A stretch of 64,000 bases of DNA from contig PAVS01000020.1 of assembly GCA_002713145.1 (NCBI GenBank), positions 62,001 to 126,000 of the forward strand, written 5' to 3'. The translations under genes and the position numbers were made by a program. Below, piece after piece: positions 35,054 to 42,718 of the stretch (the stretch's first letter is position 1; every line of letters begins with the position of its first letter). The notes beneath the pieces are model-generated. The model saw only the letters and a list, made by a program, of their open reading frames with translations. It made no database searches and was not told where the DNA came from. This DNA comes from Halobacteriovoraceae bacterium (lineage in GTDB: Bacteria > Bdellovibrionota > Bacteriovoracia > Bacteriovoracales > Bacteriovoracaceae).

Positions 35054-35806
35054 ATGTTTGGATTATTGCCATTTTTAGTGATCATTGGGCTGTTACTTAT
35101 AAGCTCGATCAAAGTTTTAAAAGAATATGAAAGAGGTGTTATCTTTCGACTGGGATCTTATACAGGTGTAAGAGGGCCAGGTCTTATTATCCTCCTTCCT
35201 ATTATCGAGCAAATGACTAAAGTCGACCTTCGTGTCGTTACGATGGACATACCTTCTCAAGATATCATCACAAAAGATAACGTCACCCTCCAAGTGAATG
35301 GTGTCGTTTATTTCAGAGTCAACTCACCAGCAAGTTCGGTGATTAAGGTTGAAAACTTTTACCATGCAACATCACAAATTGCTCAAACAACTCTTAGATC
35401 AGTTATTGGTCAGTATGAGTTAGATGAAGTTTTGGCCCAAAGAGAAGATATCAATTCTAAATTACAAGTTATTCTCGATGAGCTTACTGAGCCATGGGGA
35501 GTAAAGGTGACAAACGTTGAGCTCAAAGCCATAGACCTTCCTGCCAATATGCAAAGAGCAATGGCGAAACAAGCAGAAGCAGAAAGAGAGAAACGTGCAA
35601 AAATTATTTCGGCCGATGGTGAATTTCAAGCCGCTAAAAAGCTTGCGGATGCTGCTGAAGTTTTAGGCTCGCAAAAAGATGCCATTACACTGAGATACTT
35701 AGATACCATGAGAGAAGTGTCGAGTGGTTCAAGTAAATCTTCCATCATTTTCCCTGTACCACTTAACTTAGGGGATGCCCTTTCGAAAATAATTAAAGAC
35801 GCTTAA
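35054..35806 (+). CDS. SPFH/stomatin-family protein (slipin)
   Basis: This 250-aa protein has an N-terminal membrane hairpin ([16 protein letters not shown]) and an SPFH domain: [38 protein letters not shown], then an Ala/Glu-rich coiled coil ([14 protein letters not shown]). It oligomerises at the inner membrane and is the likely substrate of the NfeD protease upstream. AAGGAG precedes the ATG and a strong terminator follows. Confidence 0.93.
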   Translation: MFGLLPFLVIIGLLLISSIKVLKEYERGVIFRLGSYTGVRGPGLIILLPIIEQMTKVDLRVVTMDIPSQDIITKDNVTLQVNGVVYFRVNSPASSVIKVENFYHATSQIAQTTLRSVIGQYELDEVLAQREDINSKLQVILDELTEPWGVKVTNVELKAIDLPANMQRAMAKQAEAEREKRAKIISADGEFQAAKKLADAAEVLGSQKDAITLRYLDTMREVSSGSSKSSIIFPVPLNLGDALSKIIKDA

Positions 35807-35813
35807 TGATATC

Positions 35814-35840
35814 GCCCCAATGAACTTGGGGCTTTTTTTT
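35814..35840 (+). terminator. Rho-independent terminator of the NfeD/SPFH operon
   Basis: A 7-bp stem GCCCCAA/TTGGGGC with a 5-nt loop is followed by eight T. The T-run reaches the stop codon of the convergent lipoprotein gene. Confidence 0.9.
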
Positions 35841-36333
35841 ATTCTACGCAAATATACTTATGACATCCACACATAACAGGGGTATGTCCAGCTTCACCAC
35901 AGTCCACTGCAAATTGGTCTTCTTCAGTAAACTCGGCAGTACAATAAACTTCCTCTCCATCAATGGAATAATCAAATGGCACACAAGAAGCAATCTCACC
36001 ATTGATATCGAGACCCACTTCTTCTCTTGGCCTTGAATCAAAGACATCATCTTTAGCGACACAAATATAATCATGACAGCCACAAGCAATTGCGACATCT
36101 CCCCCACGTTCACAATCGAGAGCAAATTGGTCTCCCTCAGTAAAAACTTCTGAACAACTCATTTCCATTTTTTCTTCACAGACTCTTTGTTCACCATTGA
36201 TATCAACACCTTCATATTCAACACCTGCTGAAAGAGCTTGAAGATCTGCTGTGCCTTCCTCAATTAACTGCTCATTACAAGCCGCAAATAAAAACATAAG
36301 CGCCAATGCACTAAGCGCAAATTTTAAATTCAT
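35839..36333 (-). CDS. Small lipoprotein with a duplicated Cys-rich domain
   Basis: This 164-aa protein has a lipobox ending at Cys19 (LFAAC). The mature part holds two copies of a Cys-rich unit, residues about 44-92 and 109-163, each running DINGE ... C ... FTE.DQFA.DC ... CGCH.YICV. This is an internal tandem duplication; about five Cys per copy suggest disulfide-stabilised domains at the cell surface or in the periplasm. The start at 36333 was chosen for its AAAGGT element. Function unknown. It follows the 87-aa exported gene by 16 nt. Confidence 0.7.
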   Translation of the reverse strand: MNLKFALSALALMFLFAACNEQLIEEGTADLQALSAGVEYEGVDINGEQRVCEEKMEMSCSEVFTEGDQFALDCERGGDVAIACGCHDYICVAKDDVFDSRPREEVGLDINGEIASCVPFDYSIDGEEVYCTAEFTEEDQFAVDCGEAGHTPVMCGCHKYICVE

Positions 36334-36349
36334 TATTTTACCTTTGTGA

Positions 36350-36613
36350 TTACCAGTTCTTTGGGCCGTTAGCTTGTCTCTCAAATTTATCTAACTTATC
36401 AGTGGTTTCTTCAACCGGTGCCGGTTCTTGCATCACTGATGCTGGCTTTCTTCCAATGTTTTGAGTGTCATACATTTCTGGATTGTGTTCGATCACTTCA
36501 TCCATATGAGTGGCCATATGCTTATTAAATGTAGATAAATCGACATCTTTTGCAACTAATACAGTTGAAAAGACAACTCCCATACAAATAATAACTAATA
36601 GATACTTTTTCAT
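36350..36613 (-). CDS. Small exported protein behind an SD-occluding hairpin
   Basis: This 87-aa protein has a signal peptide (KKYLLVIICMGVVFSTVLVA). The mature part is short and hydrophilic, with His/Met-rich HMATHMDEVIEHNPEM and Pro-rich PASVMQEPAPVEE. No family recognised. I chose the ATG at 36613 because a perfect GGAGG lies five nt upstream; that SD is inside an 8-bp hairpin. It lies between typA and the duplicated Cys-rich lipoprotein gene and is probably transcribed with the latter. Confidence 0.6.
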   Translation of the reverse strand: MKKYLLVIICMGVVFSTVLVAKDVDLSTFNKHMATHMDEVIEHNPEMYDTQNIGRKPASVMQEPAPVEETTDKLDKFERQANGPKNW

Positions 36614-36644
36614 GTATACCTCCGACACTTGCTCTATCGGAGGT
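36614..36644 (-). promoter_or_regulatory. Hairpin that sequesters the ribosome-binding site of the 36613 gene
   Basis: In the mRNA sense ACCTCCGA pairs with TCGGAGGT across an 11-nt loop, and the 3' arm is the SD of the gene starting at 36613. No T-run follows, so it is not a terminator for typA. It may control translation initiation. Confidence 0.5.
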
Positions 36645-36685
36645 TTAAGACTTAATTTTAGAACTTTAAGTTGGAGTGGAAAACT

Positions 36686-38497
36686 CTACCTTTTAACTGA
36701 TCTCAAGTTGTTTTCAAGAATCTTCTTACGAATTCTGATGTTCTCAGGGGTCACCTCTACCCATTCGTCATCATCGATCCAATCCAAGGCCCATTCAAGA
36801 TTACGTGCAGGTGTTGGAGGAAGAATGATATTTTCGTCTTTACCTGCTGTTCTCACACTTGAGAGATGTTTTTCCCGACAAACATTAAGAATCAAATCAT
36901 TGGGTCTGGTGTGTTCTCCCACAACCATCCCCTCATAAACTTTCTCACCAGGTTTCACAAATTGAGTTCCACTCGATAAGACGTTAAAAAGAGCATAAGG
37001 AGTGGTTTTCCCTGCTTTATCTGAGACGAGCGCACCGTTAGTTCTGGCCAGCATTTTCCCCACGTACTCTCCGTAACCCAAAAAGTAAGAGCTCATCAGA
37101 CCTTCACCCTTAGTGTCAGTTAAAAATTTTGATCGATAACCTATAAGTCCCCTTGATGGCACCTTAAATTCGATTCTTGTTCTGCCCTCTCCAATAGGAG
37201 TGAGAGCTTCCATAAGACCTTTTCTATTTCCCATAGCTTCTGTAACAGCTCCCGTTGATTCATTGGGAACGTCAAAGACGACTTTTTCATATGGCTCTTG
37301 GGTTTTACCATCCACTTCTTTTAAAAGAACTTGCGGTCTGGCAATCATCAACTCAAAGCCAGCTCTTCTTATTTCTTCAAAGACAATGGCGACTTGTAAT
37401 TCACCACGGGCCTTAAGCACAAAAACTTTCGGATCATCAGTGGCTTCATATTGAAGGGAAACATTTTTTCTAACCGCTTCAAATAAAAATTCCTCTAACT
37501 TTCTGCTGGTTAAGTATTCACCTTCTTGTCCTGATAACGGTGAAGTTGAAACCGAAACTTGAACACTCACCGTAGGCGGATCAACCTCTATACGAGGGAG
37601 CGCTTCCGGCTTATCCATAGAAGTTATAGTATCTCCAATATTGGCATCATCGTGACCACTGAGAATCACAATCTCTCCGGCTTCGGCACTTGGTACATCT
37701 GTGAACCCTAGCCCATCGAAGATCTGAATTTTTCCAATTCTTATTTGTTTTGGCTTTCCTGATTTACCAATCCACATATAAGGCTTATTCTCATGCAAAG
37801 TTCCACTTGAGATTCTTCCAATCATGAGAGTCCCTAGATATTTAGAATAATCTAAATTTGAAACGAGAAGTTGCAAGTTACCACTAGGGTCTAGGTTTGC
37901 TTCAGGGAAATAGGGACCAATAAAAAAATCTAATAAAGGCTGAAGAGTCCCTTCTCTACTGGTAGGGTCATCTGAAGCATAACCGTCTCGACCGGCACCA
38001 AAGAAAAAAGGAATATCTAAATCAAAGTCGTCAATTCCTGAAATATCAACGAGTTCCAGCAATAAGTCTTCAATTTCCGTTTGCACTTCTTCATGGCGCT
38101 CATCTTGACGGTCAATCTTATTAATCATGACAGCGATTTTTATCTTTTGCTCAATCGCTTTTTGTAACACAAAACGGGTCTGAGGCAATGGCCCTTCTGC
38201 AGCATCAACTAAGAGGAGAATACCATCCACCATCATAAGTGAGCGTTCAACTTCTCCACCAAAGTCGGCGTGACCAGGAGTATCAAGAAGATTAATCTTA
38301 TAATCTTTCCAGCGAAAAGCGCAGTTTTTAGCAGTAATAGTGATCCCACGCTCTTTTTCTAACTCACCAGAATCCATAACTCTTTCGCTCACAGTTTCAT
38401 GCTCAGCAAAAAGTCCTGATTGTTTTAACAGTTCATCGACAAGAGTCGTCTTTCCATGGTCTACGTGCGCCACGACAGCGATATTTTTCAAATGCAT
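36686..38497 (-). CDS. typA: TypA/BipA ribosome-binding translational GTPase
   Basis: This 603-aa GTPase related to EF-G binds 70S ribosomes and helps assembly of the large subunit, especially under stress or cold. G1 AHVDHGKTTL, G2 ERGITI, G3 DTPGHADFGGEVER and G4 NKID are present, followed by domain II, the EF-G-like domains and the BipA-specific C-terminus (TPIGEGRTRIEFKVPSRGLIG across about 450-470, then a region with LRPRN-like ARNLEWALDWI). GGAG precedes the ATG. Monocistronic; no good terminator seen. Confidence 0.96.
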   Translation of the reverse strand: MHLKNIAVVAHVDHGKTTLVDELLKQSGLFAEHETVSERVMDSGELEKERGITITAKNCAFRWKDYKINLLDTPGHADFGGEVERSLMMVDGILLLVDAAEGPLPQTRFVLQKAIEQKIKIAVMINKIDRQDERHEEVQTEIEDLLLELVDISGIDDFDLDIPFFFGAGRDGYASDDPTSREGTLQPLLDFFIGPYFPEANLDPSGNLQLLVSNLDYSKYLGTLMIGRISSGTLHENKPYMWIGKSGKPKQIRIGKIQIFDGLGFTDVPSAEAGEIVILSGHDDANIGDTITSMDKPEALPRIEVDPPTVSVQVSVSTSPLSGQEGEYLTSRKLEEFLFEAVRKNVSLQYEATDDPKVFVLKARGELQVAIVFEEIRRAGFELMIARPQVLLKEVDGKTQEPYEKVVFDVPNESTGAVTEAMGNRKGLMEALTPIGEGRTRIEFKVPSRGLIGYRSKFLTDTKGEGLMSSYFLGYGEYVGKMLARTNGALVSDKAGKTTPYALFNVLSSGTQFVKPGEKVYEGMVVGEHTRPNDLILNVCREKHLSSVRTAGKDENIILPPTPARNLEWALDWIDDDEWVEVTPENIRIRKKILENNLRSVKR

Positions 38498-38554
38498 AAA
38501 TTTCTCCGAATTTGGGAAGGATTATCTCATAGAAGATTTCAAATGGCCTATAAA

Positions 38555-40102
38555 TTATTCACTTTTATTAAGGATTGCCTCAACTATTTTAATCCCATCC
38601 ACAGCAGCAGATGTGATTCCCCCTGCATAGCCAGCTCCTTCTCCACCTGGATAGAGCCCCTTATGGCTGGGAGATTCAAAGCTCAGTTTATCTCTTAAAA
38701 TAGTGATGGGCGCGGAGGTTCTGGTTTCAGGAGCGATAAGTACTGCTTCTGAACTCGCAAAACCAGGTATTTTCTTATCAAATTCTTTTAAAGCAACTTT
38801 TAAATGAGAATTAATAAACTCCGGGAAAATCTGAGAGATATCAGTTTTAAATATACCGCTGGGGCTAGATGTCTTGGGAAGCTCATTCTTATTGAGTTTA
38901 TTATTTAAAAACTCCTCAACGGTCATGGCCGGGAGCATTCTTCCATCCGCTTGTTTTTTTGAGAGATCAAAAGCCTTTTTTTCTATTTTGTTTTGAAACT
39001 CTAATCCCTCAAGAATATGTTCGGGATTAAAATCTTTACCCGCCGTTACGCTGACGACTAAAGCAGAGTTTGACCAACGTGAGTTTCGAGCATAATTACT
39101 CATACCGTTTACAACGATTCCATCAACGTCTGTACCACTGGAGAGAACATATCCTCCCGGACACATACAAAAACTATAAGTTCCTTTCTCTGTGGTTTCG
39201 TCGTGATAACTGAGGCGATATCTTGCTGCTCCCAATTCACCACTGTCAGCAAAAGTTCCGTATTGAAGCTTATCTATTTCCATTCTTGGATGTTCAATTC
39301 GAACTCCCACTGCAAAACTTTTCGCCTCCATCGCCACTCGAGCGTCCAATAAATGTTGATACATTTCGCTAGCAGAATGTCCCGTCGCAAGAATGACCGT
39401 ATCAGATAAAATCTCTGAGCCATCTTTGAGCTTCACTCCTCTCACTTTATCTTCATCGAAGAGTATTTCATCCACACCATTATTATAGATAAACTGGTGG
39501 TTTTGATTTTTTAAATCATCGGTCATTTTAGAAATAATTTGTCTGATTTTATTTGAGCCTAAGTGAGGATTAGAAATATAAGCCACCTCTTCCGGTGCAC
39601 CATAATCCACAAAAGTTTGCATCACATATTGGATGAAAGGAGATTTAACTCGAGTAATTAATTTTCCATCAGAAAAAAGTCCTGCTCCCCCTTCTCCATA
39701 ACAGACATTACTCTCCTTATTCAAGAGCCCTCTGCGCCAGTACTTAGAGATATGAAGCATTCTTTGATGGGCCATATCCCCTCTTTCAATGACAATGGTT
39801 GGTATGCCATAGTCGGAGAACCGCTTAGCCGCAAATAATCCACAAGGGCCAGCTCCTATAATGATAGGTTTATTTTTTGACCAATTCACCTGGGGAAGTT
39901 TTTCATCATATTCTGAAAAGCTCTCATCAGCAGTGATAGCTTCAAGAATATAATGATATTTAGGTTTTTTTCCTCTAGGCGCCCCTCTGGCATCTAAACT
40001 TTGGGAAAGGATGCGGTAATCACTATAATTAGGATACTTAGATTTAAAGTATTTAGCTAAATCCTGATCAAAATCTAGGGTAAATTGAAGTTTTTTTGCC
40101 AT
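38555..40102 (-). CDS. FAD-dependent oxidoreductase of the COG2509 type
   Basis: This 515-aa flavoprotein has a dinucleotide-binding motif IIIGAGPCGLFAAKRFSDYG at about residue 75. It also has ERGDMAHQRM, SNVCYGEGGAGLFSDGKL and a C-terminal LYPGGEGAGYAGGI, all typical of COG2509 uncharacterised FAD dehydrogenases. The N-terminal 70 residues form a small extra domain common in this family. The reaction is unknown. No SD; an extended -10 (TGCTATAAT) lies eight bases before the ATG, suggesting a leaderless or nearly leaderless mRNA. Confidence 0.82.
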   Translation of the reverse strand: MAKKLQFTLDFDQDLAKYFKSKYPNYSDYRILSQSLDARGAPRGKKPKYHYILEAITADESFSEYDEKLPQVNWSKNKPIIIGAGPCGLFAAKRFSDYGIPTIVIERGDMAHQRMLHISKYWRRGLLNKESNVCYGEGGAGLFSDGKLITRVKSPFIQYVMQTFVDYGAPEEVAYISNPHLGSNKIRQIISKMTDDLKNQNHQFIYNNGVDEILFDEDKVRGVKLKDGSEILSDTVILATGHSASEMYQHLLDARVAMEAKSFAVGVRIEHPRMEIDKLQYGTFADSGELGAARYRLSYHDETTEKGTYSFCMCPGGYVLSSGTDVDGIVVNGMSNYARNSRWSNSALVVSVTAGKDFNPEHILEGLEFQNKIEKKAFDLSKKQADGRMLPAMTVEEFLNNKLNKNELPKTSSPSGIFKTDISQIFPEFINSHLKVALKEFDKKIPGFASSEAVLIAPETRTSAPITILRDKLSFESPSHKGLYPGGEGAGYAGGITSAAVDGIKIVEAILNKSE

Positions 40103-40110
40103 ACAGTCTA

Positions 40111-40119
40111 ATTATAGCA
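40111..40119 (-). promoter_or_regulatory. Extended -10 promoter of the COG2509 flavoprotein gene, near-leaderless
   Basis: On the minus strand TGCTATAAT, identical to the element at 15138-15146, ends eight bases before the ATG at 40102. No SD lies between. Confidence 0.55.
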
Positions 40120-40181
40120 ATTCTTTAACGATGCATATAGAATAAATAAAAATTTTACCCTAAAGATGAAGGTGTATAGAT

Positions 40182-41429
40182 ATGAAAATTGCTTTGTTGG
40201 CCATCGGCAACGAACTCCTAAATGGAAAAACCAAAGACAGCAATGGCCAGCATTTGGCGCAAATCCTCAATGATTTTGGCTTTCAGCTAAACGCCATTCA
40301 TATCGCTCCTGATGAAAAAGATGATTTTAGGCAACTCTTAGACTTTTGTTTTCAAACTTACGATATCATCATCACCTGTGGTGGACTTGGACCAACTCTA
40401 GACGATAAAACAAAGAATTTTCTCGCTGAATATTTTGGAAAAACAATTCAATACAGTGAACAAGCTCTTGAGGTTGTAAAAAAACAATATCAGCGGGGTG
40501 AGAGAGTTTATGATGAGGAAAAACTCTCCTATCACTACCTGCCAGAGAGTTTCACAACACTAGAGAATACTGTGGGCTATGCTCCAGGTCTCTCCTTCTC
40601 ACAAGACAACAAAAAACTCTTTGCTCTCCCTGGGGTTCCCAGTGAATTTGCAGAGATGGTAAAGCTTCATATAATTCCTCAATTAATTGATCCCCACGCC
40701 CAGATCAAAATGAAGCATGTGATTGTGAAAACATGGAAAGTCCCTGAATCAAAAATTTTTAACGAATATGTTCCAAATCTTTGGGATAAACTTGCTCAAT
40801 ACGGAGAGGTCAGTTCTCTCCCCCATTTGTTAGGTGTTGATATCGCTGTGAAACTTGAGTCCAATGACGAAGATCAGCTCAAGAGTCACGAGCAGAAAAT
40901 TTTAGAGCTGATCCAAACTTCACCACTCGCAGAATATATTTGGCATATAGGTCCTGAGTCTATAGAGCAAGTCATTATCAATGAGGCATCTCAAAAAAAC
41001 TTAACCATAGGGTTTAGCGAAAGTTGTACCGGTGGTTTATGTGCCAGTCGTTTGACTGATATCAGTGGTTCTTCTCAAGTTTTTTGGGGAAGTGTTGTGA
41101 GCTATGCTAATGAAGTCAAAATGAAAAGTCTGTCCGTTTCATCCCAAACATTAAAACAATTTGGAGCCGTTTCGGAGCAAACGGCTTTGGAAATGGCGAA
41201 AGGCGCACGGGCCCACCTTGATGTTGATATTGCGATTTCAACCACAGGTATAGCAGGTCCTGGAGGCGGGTCAGAAGAAAAGCCCGTAGGAACAGTAGGT
41301 ATAGGTTTTGCGACTGAAAAAAATTCTGGCTCAAAAATTTATCAGTTTAAAGGTTCAAGAGAAGTGCTCAAAAGAAGATTTTCGGAAAAAGCGCTGATGA
41401 CACTTTTAGAAATAATCAGAGGGTTTTAA
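40182..41429 (+). CDS. cinA: CinA: nicotinamide-nucleotide amidase / MoCF-domain protein
   Basis: This 415-aa two-domain protein has an N-terminal MoaB/MogA-like domain (IALLAIGNELLNGKTKDSNG, TCGGLGPTLDDKT), with pyrophosphatase activity in homologues. The C-terminal PncC amidase domain (GFSESCTGGLCASRL, GSVVSYANEVKM, STTGIAGPGGGSEEKP) deamidates NMN for NAD recycling. It is linked to competence in Gram-positives. GAAGGTG precedes the ATG. It overlaps the convergent receiver gene by 4 nt. Confidence 0.93.
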   Translation: MKIALLAIGNELLNGKTKDSNGQHLAQILNDFGFQLNAIHIAPDEKDDFRQLLDFCFQTYDIIITCGGLGPTLDDKTKNFLAEYFGKTIQYSEQALEVVKKQYQRGERVYDEEKLSYHYLPESFTTLENTVGYAPGLSFSQDNKKLFALPGVPSEFAEMVKLHIIPQLIDPHAQIKMKHVIVKTWKVPESKIFNEYVPNLWDKLAQYGEVSSLPHLLGVDIAVKLESNDEDQLKSHEQKILELIQTSPLAEYIWHIGPESIEQVIINEASQKNLTIGFSESCTGGLCASRLTDISGSSQVFWGSVVSYANEVKMKSLSVSSQTLKQFGAVSEQTALEMAKGARAHLDVDIAISTTGIAGPGGGSEEKPVGTVGIGFATEKNSGSKIYQFKGSREVLKRRFSEKALMTLLEIIRGF

Positions 41430-42220
41430 ACTTCATAGTCTTGCCCTTCAACTTGAGCATACTTTCCTGCAATTTTTTTATTTGCATTTCTCAGTCTTTG
41501 AGAGAGTGTTTGCATAAGAGAGCGAAACCAACGAGGCTGGTTCTCCATCACATTAATAAACTTTTTATGAGGAATCACCAGCACTTCACTGTCTTCTAAG
41601 GCCTTCACCGAAGCGGAACGTGGCAGATTATCTAAAAAACTCATCTCCCCTACCAACTCACCTGCGTAAACTTCTCCGATGACAACTCTTTCATCGGTTT
41701 CATTGAGTTTAGTCACTACAAAAGAACCAGCGAGTATCCAGTACATCTCTAAACTTTGAGCTCCTTCATTAATAAGAAACTCACCTTTTTTAATTTTCTT
41801 AGAATGATGAGAAATAACATCTCGATTCGTTGGTCCTGGAAAACCAAAGCTTTTTAATTTTTCTCTCAGGACTTCCAACTCAAAGGGATGTTGGATAAAT
41901 TTGGTATGATCAACTCGACTAAAGTCACTGGTAAACTCTTCAGGATTATGCCCCATAATTATAATGGGAGTCACGTTCTTTAAGTTTTTTTCAACCTCAC
42001 GACTTCGAACTCTTTGCACAAATTCACTGGCCTTAAATTCAGAAAGCTCAGTATCAATCATAATGAGTGAGAATGACTCATTAGAAAATTTTAGTTTCGC
42101 TTCGTGGGAGCTTTGAGCCTTAATCACTCTAAAATCAGAAGAGACTAACTCTTGTTCTGCTTCTTTGAGAAGTTCATCATTATTTGAGATGAGAAGAACA
42201 GAGAGTTTTTTTTGACTCAT
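41426..42220 (-). CDS. Degenerate receiver domain fused to cyclic-nucleotide-binding domain
   Basis: This 264-aa soluble protein has a receiver-like domain (about 1-125) with IMIDTELS holding the expected phospho-Asp. However, the acidic pair appears as SNNDE and the conserved Lys of KPF reads QHPF, so phosphorylation may be lost or altered. The cNMP-binding domain (about 135-250) has a clear phosphate-binding cassette (GELVGEMSFLDNLPRSASV). No DNA-binding domain follows, so output is probably by protein interaction. The start overlaps the stop of the small exported helical gene (ATGA). Confidence 0.82.
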   Translation of the reverse strand: MSQKKLSVLLISNNDELLKEAEQELVSSDFRVIKAQSSHEAKLKFSNESFSLIMIDTELSEFKASEFVQRVRSREVEKNLKNVTPIIIMGHNPEEFTSDFSRVDHTKFIQHPFELEVLREKLKSFGFPGPTNRDVISHHSKKIKKGEFLINEGAQSLEMYWILAGSFVVTKLNETDERVVIGEVYAGELVGEMSFLDNLPRSASVKALEDSEVLVIPHKKFINVMENQPRWFRSLMQTLSQRLRNANKKIAGKYAQVEGQDYEV

Positions 42221-42531
42221 TCTTGATTCTTTTGATTTTTATATTGTTCCATTGCTTTTTTAACTTTGGCTTTATATTCAGGATCATTCGTCAGGGCCTT
42301 CATCTTTTTTTGAAACTCAGGATCATTCGCTTTTTCTTTCCCTTTTTTAACAAGTTCTTGAATTTGTGCTTCGTCCATACTTTCAAGTTGCTTTTCTGCC
42401 TCTGCAATTTGTTCTTGAGTAAACATTCCCGAAGCCTTCATCTGATCCAGAGATTGTTTTATCTCTGCTTTAGAAAGGGCAAAAGCGTAACTGCTTATGA
42501 ATAAACTAAATAACAAAACTAACTTCATCAT
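42217..42531 (-). CDS. Small exported helical protein
   Basis: This 104-aa protein has a signal peptide (KLVLLFSLFISSYAFA). The mature part is almost wholly helical and charged (KAEIKQSLDQMKASGMFTQE, AEKQLESMDEAQIQELVKKG) with Lys/Glu repeats. No family recognised. AAGGAGT precedes the tandem ATGATG start; I use the first, at 42531. It is co-translated with the receiver/cNMP gene, so it may be a periplasmic partner of that signalling protein. Confidence 0.6.
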   Translation of the reverse strand: MMKLVLLFSLFISSYAFALSKAEIKQSLDQMKASGMFTQEQIAEAEKQLESMDEAQIQELVKKGKEKANDPEFQKKMKALTNDPEYKAKVKKAMEQYKNQKNQE

Positions 42532-42718
42532 GAAAGACTCCTTGAAAAACCTCATTTTAACATATTTCCAGTTCAAACCCACCTATTTAGTGGGCAAATT
42601 TTCCCGCCTACATTCTAACAGACATTGATTTTCCATGCACTTAGCTCTATTACCCGAGTAGAGGGCTTACCTATGAGATAATAAGTTAATTTTATTAATA
42701 AATTTGATCGAAAAGAAG

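Noticed and set aside
36618-36644. Inverted repeat read as a typA terminator
   Set aside because: No T-run follows on the minus strand; its 3' arm is the SD of the next gene, so an RBS-hairpin reading is better.
36510-36938. 142-codon plus-strand frame over the typA end
   Set aside because: It overlaps typA and the small exported gene antisense; typA is certain.
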